From CAZNLH01 sp964573995 (GTDB lineage Bacteria; Gemmatimonadota; CAZMKB01; CAZNLH01), in NCBI GenBank assembly GCA_964573995.1, contig CAZNLH010000002.1, forward strand, positions 62,001 through 126,000: 64,000 nt of DNA, in the 5' to 3' direction. Positions 57,624-64,000 of the stretch are shown in pieces. Both the position numbers and the translations under genes were made by a program. The notes under the pieces are model-generated. The model worked only from the letters and a program-made list of their open reading frames with translations. It had not been told where the DNA came from and ran no database searches. The first letter of the stretch is position 1. Every line of letters begins with the position of its first letter.

Positions 57624-59418
57624 ATGAAGATTAGTTGGCAGATGGTCTCGACGATGTTGTTGGCCTGGCTTGCTCCAGCGGGCATATGCCCGGCTCAGAC
57701 GGCCCGCCCGGTATATTCAATAGGCTGGAGCCCTGAAATACTCTACCGCTCGGTTCCGTCCACTCATCGCAGGTACCCCGTATCCCTAGACTGGAAGCAT
57801 CCCCTGCCCTTGGTTCGATAGGCGCTCAGTCGGAACACCCGGGCGGGACGATCTCTGTCTCCTCTGGAGGAGGCGTATTCGATGTCCTGGACCGGGTTTG
57901 ACGGTTCCGTATGAGTTCGGGGTCGATGGACGGACCATGTGGGGTGGGGGATGTACTGGTCATCGGAGACGGTCCGCCGGACGAGATTGTGACGATCGAC
58001 CGGGACACGACTATCGTAGGTGATATCTGCATCCTGAACCGGGGGAACCTCGCATCGATGGGGCGGAGTTCACCTTGTTCGGGGACATTACGATCCAGCA
58101 AGGCGGCAGGATGCAGGTCAGTGGTGGAGGCTTTCGCGTGCCGGAGGAGTGGCGCCTTCAATTTCGATGCCTGGTGATGGACAGCGCCCGATTCGAGATT
58201 GATGACTCAGAGGTCTTCTTCAATGGACAGAACTGGAGTCTGACTTGCGCAGGGAAGGCTACGGCCCGTGTCTCCCGCTGCACGTTCCCTTCCGGTATCA
58301 TCACCGGTCTCTTCCTGGAGGGATCGAGTATGGAGGTATCAAACTGTACGAGGCCGGGTGAGTTCATCCCTATGGATAGTTCGAGCATAGCAATCTCGGA
58401 CTGTGACAGCGTAATCGCCTGGATTGACTTTCCAGAATCGTCCGGCGGGACCTTCGAGGCGCCGTCAGGAGACACGCTCATCGCCCACTGGGAGTTCCCT
58501 TCGCAATCGGTTACGGCGATCGATTACAGTGTTGATATCGACAGCACGTCGAATGTGCTTACCGGGCTCCTCTGCTCGGAGGAGACCGCCCTTACGGTTG
58601 AAAACTCGGACATTGTCGCGAGCGGGATCATATTCTGGAGAGGGGGCACCGATACCATCCGTGTCGAGGGGCTGATCGGCGACACCTATTACGCGGATTA
58701 CACCCTCGACCTGCCGGATCACGAACTCAGGCTCGTCAACACGCATGTGGGGGCGTGGAATTATTATCCGTTCGATGCGACGCTCCTGAGGCTCGATAAC
58801 GACATCTTCGGGGAGATCATGACCTCCGACTCTTCCCGGACAGATATTTACAACTCGATCTGTGATGGGACCGGTGGGCACGTCATGACCGAGATAAAGT
58901 CGGAACTGGTAGCCGCTTTCACATCAATACCGACCCAGGTCATCGCACGTAACCGGCCCCTGATGCTCTTCTTGGGGACGAGTTTTCCTTCCTCCAGCGT
59001 GACGGCCGACGGATCAGCGGTGATTATGTTCCTCAACAGCGTTCCCGTCATGCGGCCCACTGTGCGGGATACGGCCCTAACGATAGAGTTGTTCATAGGC
59101 CTCCCATCCGCTCCTACGGTCGATTCGGAAGTCCCGGTGACCGGAACCGCCCTGATGGCCAATGCGCCCGACCCCTTCAATCCGAGCACCGATATTCGCT
59201 TCACCCTCGAGATTGATGAGCCGGTCACCCTGTCGGTTTACGACCTGAGGGGGCACAAGGTACGGACACTGGTTGACATTGAGATGTCGAGAGGTAATTT
59301 CGACGTCAATTGGGACGGAACGGACAATCGGGGAATCCCTCTCCCGTCCGGTGTCTACCTCTACCGCCTCGATGCCGGGGGCGAGCGCCTTACCCGCAAG
59401 ATGATGTTGGTAAGGTAG
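57624..59418 (+). pseudogene. Secreted beta-helix-like protein with FlgD-type C-terminus, disrupted by several frameshifts
   Basis: A signal peptide (MKISWQMVSTMLLAWLAPAG...AQ) opens at 57624, but the frame stops at 57819-57821. The sense passes to another frame (SIGAQSEHPGGTISVSSGGG), is interrupted near 57897, seems to include VPYEFGVDGRTMWG in a third frame, returns near 57945 (VGDVLVIGDGPPDEIVTIDRD) and switches again near 58055 (DGAEFTLFGDITIQQGGRMQ). From there the frame is intact to 59418. The body is repetitive beta (right-handed-helix style), and the last 85 residues (APDPFNPSTDIRFTLEIDEP, NWDGTDNRGIPLPSGVYLYRL, KMMLVR) are a type-IX-like sorting domain. Either real decay or local sequence errors. 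Confidence 0.7.
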
Positions 59419-59439
59419 GTGCCGGGACTCAACAACTAC

Positions 59440-59502
59440 CCCTTTGCGGTGGCCTCGACTCCAAATCGCCCCAGGTAATGGGAACATACGCGGCCGAGCA
59501 CC
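59440..59502. repeat. Intergenic stretch similar to 27925-27984
   Basis: Both copies share CTCCAAATCGCC followed by GGGAAC, TACGC and GAGCAC in the same order and nearly the same spacing, and both have a CCCC...GCGG block about 20 bases before. Roughly three quarters of 45 aligned bases agree by eye. Confidence 0.4.
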
Positions 59503-59528
59503 GGAGGAGACGAACCGATTGAAGGGAG

Positions 59529-59557
59529 TTGACGGAACGGGCGGCTCCTGTTATTGT
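59529..59557 (+). promoter_or_regulatory. Promoter of valS
   Basis: TTGACG at 59529-59534 and TATTGT at 59552-59557 are 17 bases apart; the leader of about 50 bases is too short for a T-box. Confidence 0.5.
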
Positions 59558-59613
59558 AAAATGCACGATATCCATTGTTTCACGGTCGATAACGGGAGTA
59601 GGGATTTGAGGAT

Positions 59614-62277
59614 ATGAAGGGGCCGGAACTTTCCAAGACATACGATGCGTCGGCGGTGGAAGAGGCGATCTACCGCTGGTGGGAGGAGAACGGCTTCTTC
59701 GTCCCCTCCGGTGACAATGGCAGGGAGCCTTATACTATCATGATGCCCCCGCCTAACGTGACCGGAGTCCTCCACATGGGTCATGCCTTTAACATCACCT
59801 ACCAGGATATCCTGATCAGGTGGAAGCGAATGCAGTCCTATCGGACCCTGTGGGTCCCTGGTTCCGACCATGCGGGCATCGCCACGCAGAATGTCGTAGA
59901 GAGGGCTCTGGATAGAGAGGGCCTGACGCGTGATGAACTTGGCAGGAAGAAGTTCATCGAGAAGGTCTGGCAGTGGAAAGAGGAGCATGGCAACAGGATA
60001 GCCTTGCAACTACGCCGGTTGGGTGCCTCTTGCGATTGGAACCGCGAGAGGTTCACGATGGACGGTGGGCTCTCCCGGGCGGTTCGCAAGGCGTTCGTTC
60101 ACCTGTTCGGGAGGGGGCTGATATACCGCGGGGAATACATCATCAACTGGTGCCCGAGGTGTACTACGGCCCTCTCCGATGAGGAGGTGGAGCACAGGGA
60201 GGTCGAGGGCAGGCTCTACTATATCCGCTACCCGGTGAAGGGTGAGGACCGGCTGATAGTTGTTGCTACCACCCGTCCTGAGACGATGCTGGGAGATACT
60301 GCCGTCGCCATACACCCTGAAGACGAGCGTTACAGGGACCTGAGGGGTAAGCACGTGATACTCCCGATCATGGAGCGCGACTTGCCCGTGATAGAGGACT
60401 CTCACGTCGACCCCGAGATGGGGACCGGGATCGTAAAGATCACGCCGGCCCATGATCCCGAAGACTTCGAGATGGGACGGCGTCACGACCTGCCGATGGT
60501 AAACATCCTGAACCCGGACGGGTGCCTGAACGAGAGCGCCGGTCCATTTGCCGGCATGAATATTCTTGAGGCCAGGAAACGCGTATTGGAGAGGCTTCAG
60601 GCAGGGTCACTCGTTGAGAGGGTGGAGCCTCATACCCACATGGTTGGCCATTGCTACCGTTGCGGGACCATCGTGGAGCCATATGTCTCCACCCAGTGGT
60701 TTGTCAGGATGAAGCCGCTGGCCGAGCCGGCACTCGAGGCGTTCAGGCGGGGAGAATATCGCTTTCACCCGGAGAGGTGGACAAAGGTCTATCTCGATTG
60801 GATGGAGAATATCCGGGATTGGTGCATATCACGGCAGATCTGGTGGGGACACCGGATACCCGTGTGGTACTGCGAGGATTGCGGAGGATTGACCGTTCGG
60901 GGCGAGGACCCGTCCCAGTGCTCCCATTGCAGTTCCACGTCCATTGGGCAGGATGAGGACGTCCTGGACACCTGGTTTTCCTCCTGGCTCTGGCCATTTT
61001 CCACGCTTGGATGGCCGGACGGGGGTGATGACCTCCGCACCTTCTACCCGACGAACACACTCGTCACCGCCCCGGAGATAATCTTTTTCTGGGTGGCACG
61101 CATGATCATGGCTGGGATCGAATTCATGGGCGAGGTCCCCTTCCATGACATCTACATACACGGGACCATCCGCGATGACACGGGCCGCAAGATGTCCAAG
61201 TCCCTGCAGAATACGATAGATCCCCTCGACGTGATCGCCGAGTTTGGTACGGACTCGCTGAGGTACAGCCTGGTCAGCATTGCCTCTGAGGGACAGGATG
61301 TCTACCTGGCCCCGGAGAAGTTTCACGTGGGCCGCAACCTGACAAACAAGATCTGGAACGCGGCTCGGTTGCTGCTCCTCAACATGGGCGATCCGAGGCG
61401 GCTGGGGCCTGGACTACCGGAGCGTGACCTGATGACGCTGGCCGATCGCTGGATCCTGTCCCGTTACAAGGGTACCGTCGAGGTTGTAACGGATTCGCTC
61501 GAAGGGTTTCGTTTCAACGAGGCGGCGTCGGCGCTCTATGACTTCTTCTGGCACGACTATTGTGACGCATATATCGAACTGACGAAATCGAGGTTAGTAT
61601 GCGATTCGGGGCAACCCGGCCTGGACAAGGAGACGGCCTGCCAGGTCTCGAGGTATGTATTCGAGGGGGTGCTCAGGCTCTTTCATCCATTCATCCCGTT
61701 TATCACGGAGGAACTCTGGAGGAGATTCGCCGGTGATGGTCCCACCATAATGAAGGAACGATGGCCGGCAATTGGGGCGGACCTGCTGGATCCGGAGGCC
61801 GAAGAAGAAATGGCTTATCTGAGGGGTATCATCCACAGGTGCCTGATGCTGAAGGGGGATTACGGGGTGAAAATCAGCAGGAAGGCCGCCGCTCATTTTC
61901 TCGAAGGGGACGGGGAAAAAAGAGAGGTTCTCAAGGCCCACGCGGATTATATCAATCGCTTGGCCGGCATCGATCCTGTCAACGTTCACTCGGCTTATTC
62001 CCCTCCACGGCAGGTGGCGCGCTCTGTCTTCGAGTCGACCGAGGTATTCATCCCGCTCGAGGGCCTGATCGATGTCGATAAGGAGATAAAGCGGTTGAGG
62101 AGGGAGATCGATCGGATCCAGGGCCAGTTGGATCGCCTTGATCGCAGGTTGAGCAATGGTGATTTTCTGGAGAAGGCGCCCGATGACGTCGTGCGGCGGG
62201 AGAAGTCTAAGCAGGCAGATTTCAGGGAAATGCTGGGGAAATTGGAGGGAAACCTTCATGCGCTTCACGGGAGGTGA
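59614..62277 (+). CDS. valS: Valyl-tRNA synthetase
   Basis: ValRS charges tRNA-Val and edits mischarged threonine. The 887-residue class I synthetase has the HIGH-type motif PPPNVTGVLHMGHAFN, the CP1 editing domain (about 200-350, RPETMLGDTAVAIHPEDERY and GTGIVKITPAHDPEDFEMGRRHDLP), WWGHRIPVWYCEDC, ENRK-like DTWFSSWLWPFSTLGWP, the KMSKS motif DTGRKMSKSLQNTIDPLD and a C-terminal coiled coil (about 815-885). The ATG at 59614 lies after GAGGAT. Confidence 0.96.
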   Translation: MKGPELSKTYDASAVEEAIYRWWEENGFFVPSGDNGREPYTIMMPPPNVTGVLHMGHAFNITYQDILIRWKRMQSYRTLWVPGSDHAGIATQNVVERALDREGLTRDELGRKKFIEKVWQWKEEHGNRIALQLRRLGASCDWNRERFTMDGGLSRAVRKAFVHLFGRGLIYRGEYIINWCPRCTTALSDEEVEHREVEGRLYYIRYPVKGEDRLIVVATTRPETMLGDTAVAIHPEDERYRDLRGKHVILPIMERDLPVIEDSHVDPEMGTGIVKITPAHDPEDFEMGRRHDLPMVNILNPDGCLNESAGPFAGMNILEARKRVLERLQAGSLVERVEPHTHMVGHCYRCGTIVEPYVSTQWFVRMKPLAEPALEAFRRGEYRFHPERWTKVYLDWMENIRDWCISRQIWWGHRIPVWYCEDCGGLTVRGEDPSQCSHCSSTSIGQDEDVLDTWFSSWLWPFSTLGWPDGGDDLRTFYPTNTLVTAPEIIFFWVARMIMAGIEFMGEVPFHDIYIHGTIRDDTGRKMSKSLQNTIDPLDVIAEFGTDSLRYSLVSIASEGQDVYLAPEKFHVGRNLTNKIWNAARLLLLNMGDPRRLGPGLPERDLMTLADRWILSRYKGTVEVVTDSLEGFRFNEAASALYDFFWHDYCDAYIELTKSRLVCDSGQPGLDKETACQVSRYVFEGVLRLFHPFIPFITEELWRRFAGDGPTIMKERWPAIGADLLDPEAEEEMAYLRGIIHRCLMLKGDYGVKISRKAAAHFLEGDGEKREVLKAHADYINRLAGIDPVNVHSAYSPPRQVARSVFESTEVFIPLEGLIDVDKEIKRLRREIDRIQGQLDRLDRRLSNGDFLEKAPDDVVRREKSKQADFREMLGKLEGNLHALHGR

Positions 62278-63043
62278 TGGGCCGGCGATCCGTTGTCATG
62301 ACAAGGATCCAGGCCGGATCTTCCCCCTATTTCTATTCCACCTGATACCCCTGGGACTCCTTATCATGAGTTGTGGAAACCGTGTGCCGCCTCCGGGGGG
62401 CCCCGTGGATGATGTCCCGCCCCGTGTTGTATCGATCCGTCCCGACAGCAACGATGTGGGTGTAGACCCCCATGCCCCCGTCCGGGTGGACTTTGATGAA
62501 GAGATAACGATCCCCACCGGCCATAGGGGGATCCTCATCACGCCCTACCTTCCCGGTCTCCGGGTGAAACGCGGATGGGATAATATTGAAATCAGGCCTG
62601 ACAGGGGGTGGAAGAGGCAATGCACGTACTGTGTTCATCTGAGCAGTGACATCGTGGACCTCCGCGGGAATTCGTTCGATGGGCCGTTGAATTTCTGTTT
62701 CAGCACAGGAGATTCGATCTATCGGGGCGTCATACGTGGAAGGGTCGACCTGAGCGGGAATAGTCCCGGAATGATCGAAGTGGGGGCGGTACACCTGCCT
62801 GATACGCTGCGCTATCGAACGACTGTCGATTCGACGGGCATGTTCACCTTGGGACACATCCCACGCGGTTCGTACCATATCTTTGCCTACATCGATGCAG
62901 ATGGAGATAATCGTTACGACCCGGCGAAGGAGATCGGGGATGAAAAATATGTCCGGGTTGCGGGCAAGCCGGTGGAAGTGGAATTCTTGTTGCCAGTCCC
63001 CGCCGGGAGTCCCAAGTTGGAAGGAAACGGAGCGCATCAGTGA
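62258..63043 (+). CDS. Lipoprotein with bacterial Ig-like (Big_5) domain
   Basis: The 261-residue product has a signal peptide ending in a lipobox (LLIMSCGNR, cysteine near residue 41) and a proline/glycine-rich start PPPGGPVDDVPPRVVSIRPDSNDVGVDPHAPVRVDFDEEI, typical of Ig-like domain 5 lipoproteins, followed by a carboxypeptidase-regulatory-like beta domain (about 160-245, GTYHIFAYIDADGDNRYDPAKEIG type). The long hydrophilic n-region (about 20 residues) is unusual. The ATG at 62258 overlaps valS by 20 bases. Similar lipoproteins are common in FCB-type bacteria; function unknown. Confidence 0.8.
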   Translation: MRFTGGDGPAIRCHDKDPGRIFPLFLFHLIPLGLLIMSCGNRVPPPGGPVDDVPPRVVSIRPDSNDVGVDPHAPVRVDFDEEITIPTGHRGILITPYLPGLRVKRGWDNIEIRPDRGWKRQCTYCVHLSSDIVDLRGNSFDGPLNFCFSTGDSIYRGVIRGRVDLSGNSPGMIEVGAVHLPDTLRYRTTVDSTGMFTLGHIPRGSYHIFAYIDADGDNRYDPAKEIGDEKYVRVAGKPVEVEFLLPVPAGSPKLEGNGAHQ

Positions 63044-64000
63044 AGTATGGCGTCAATATCCGTTGCGGCTGCATTGGGAGGAACAGTGTCTTGAGAAGGG
63101 GTCAAGAGATATCCTGGGTCACTCTTCTGTTCCTATTCGCAACGCATGGCCCGGGGCTGGCTGCATCCACCTGGACGGATTTCACCAACGTCAATACGGT
63201 CAGGGCCATGGCGGTGGATCCCAAGACGGATCGTGTCCTTATGGCCACCTGGGGCGGATTTTTGATGTATGACCAGCAGACTGGTGACGTCGAGGTGCAG
63301 GGAAGGCCGGACGGGTTTTCATCTGTCGACCTGAAAGATGTGGCGGTCGATTCGAACGGCACGGCGGCACTGGCCACCGCCGACAGGGGCATGGACATCC
63401 GCTACGAAAGCGGTACCATCCGGAACTTCACGGACCTCGACGGCCTCCCATCGAACGACATGACCTTCGTCACCTGGCACGACGGGGATATCTGGGCGGG
63501 AACGACAAAGGGCGCGGTTCAACTGGAACTCTCAGGGGGGATTCTCAAGCCTGTGAACCTCTTTTTTGCAGAACCATGGAACCTGGAGATTCGCGACATA
63601 GCCTTCAACGGCGACACGACCGCCTTCGCCACGAATGATGGACTGTGGCTGGCCGTCGGTGGAGAGAACTTCCAGCACTTCACCTCGCAGCAGGACAGTC
63701 TCCTGGACGATTCGGTCAACTGCCTCTTCTACGACTCTACAGGGGTGCTCTACATCGGGACGAACTCCGGTGTCCAGCGCCTGGAGACGGGTGGGGCCCT
63801 GGAAAAATTGTCCGGGATCCTAACAGGGAGTTCCCTGGATGCCAATGATATCCTGAGGTGGAATGGACAACTGTGGCTGGCAACCGAAGGCGGGGTCTAT
63901 TCCTACGATGAGGAGGGTGACCAGTGGATAGCGCGCGTGGATGGTCTCGCTACCTCAAGGGTACTGTCCCTCCTGGTAACTACCGAAGGTTACCTCTATG
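63040..64000 (+). CDS. Secreted propeller protein (two-component-regulator-type repeats), cut by window edge
   Basis: An open frame runs from a GTG at 63040, overlapping the lipoprotein stop (GTGA), to the end of the window without a stop. After a signal segment (about 28-45, WVTLLFLFATHGPGLAA) it has repeated propeller blades: AMAVDPKTDRVLMATWGGFLMYDQ, DGLPSNDMTFVTWHDGDIWAGTTKGAVQL, DIAFNGDTTAFATNDGLWLAVGG, CLFYDSTGVLYIGTNSGVQRLE and ILRWNGQLWLATEGGVYSYDE. These are of the kind found in the sensory part of hybrid two-component systems and in secreted proteins ending in a sorting domain. The C-terminus is outside the window, so its role is open. Confidence 0.8.
   Translation, partial: MKYGVNIRCGCIGRNSVLRRGQEISWVTLLFLFATHGPGLAASTWTDFTNVNTVRAMAVDPKTDRVLMATWGGFLMYDQQTGDVEVQGRPDGFSSVDLKDVAVDSNGTAALATADRGMDIRYESGTIRNFTDLDGLPSNDMTFVTWHDGDIWAGTTKGAVQLELSGGILKPVNLFFAEPWNLEIRDIAFNGDTTAFATNDGLWLAVGGENFQHFTSQQDSLLDDSVNCLFYDSTGVLYIGTNSGVQRLETGGALEKLSGILTGSSLDANDILRWNGQLWLATEGGVYSYDEEGDQWIARVDGLATSRVLSLLVTTEGYLY

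Noticed and set aside
59558..59613. T-box leader for valS
   Set aside because: The expected leader is only about 50 bases and lacks a T-box-like motif and terminator hairpin.
62156..62257. Upstream extension of the Ig-like lipoprotein inside valS
   Set aside because: It overlaps valS by 122 bases and puts the signal peptide too far inside; the ATG at 62258 is better.
1..64000. tRNA, rRNA, CRISPR arrays and insertion sequences
   Set aside because: I read the intergenic regions for tRNA-like cloverleafs, direct-repeat arrays and transposase frames with terminal repeats and saw none that held up.

Overview
The window is a stretch of a Gram-negative bacterial chromosome with moderately high GC (35 of 60 bases are G or C in two core-gene lines I counted by hand, 1141-1200 and 36301-36360). 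It begins inside mreB and ends inside a propeller-protein gene. The evidence for an outer membrane is LptD, a Tol/Ton-type energised system, several beta-barrel proteins ending in an aromatic residue, and secreted proteins. PorV-like barrels and secreted proteins with FlgD-like/type-IX-style C-terminal domains, plus two-component-type propellers, lamin-tail domains and DUF3467, suggest a poorly cultured lineage of or near the FCB group (the Eisenbacteria/Krumholzibacteria/Latescibacteria/KSB1 kind). That placement is inference; no rRNA or tRNA gene was seen.

Layout. 1-5302: the mreB-mreC-mreD-mrdA-rodA elongasome operon. 5556-9476: an orphan NtrC-type response regulator with a degenerate ATPase, a small membrane protein, ssb, an NSS sodium symporter and a small unknown protein. 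9583-14151: a B12-type radical SAM protein, rpmB (opposite strand), a UDP-sugar dehydrogenase and a sugar epimerase. 14396-22058: a dense envelope block tolQ-exbD-tonB-tolB-cpoB-nrdR-tatC-lptD. 22218-27778: a secreted M6 metalloprotease with its PorV-like partner, then a YchF-type GTPase. 28133-31211 (minus strand): a secreted propeller protein and a frameshifted, low-GC SGNH hydrolase. 31898-40824: radC-relA/spoT-uvrB-tsaE-tsaB-rimI, then accD-folC. 40935-43657 (minus): a GT2-GtrA protein and a GT39-type transferase of lower GC. 44215-48215 (minus): a high-GC sugar ABC importer operon. 49292-53918: three overlapping genes for a lamin-tail surface protein, a small barrel and a helix-hairpin-helix barrel. 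53989-56090 (minus): GH57 branching enzyme and DUF3467. 56645-64000: GT2, a broken secreted protein, valS, a lipoprotein and a truncated propeller protein.

Housekeeping operons are very compact, with many start/stop overlaps and frequent GTG or TTG starts. Several recognisable promoters have the form TTGACA-17/18-TAnnnT. The most notable points are: (1) the regulator next to the elongasome genes, which has lost Walker A lysine, Walker B acids and the sigma54-contact motif while its own promoter is sigma70-like and carries a dyad; (2) a promoter-to-terminator non-coding RNA candidate of about 130 nt at 48796-48925; (3) the lamin-tail/barrel/HhH-barrel cassette, which could be an outer-membrane nucleic-acid-handling apparatus; (4) a protease-PorV pair with type-IX-like cargo signals; (5) structured leaders before rpmB, the SGNH gene and the GT2 gene; (6) two frameshifted genes.
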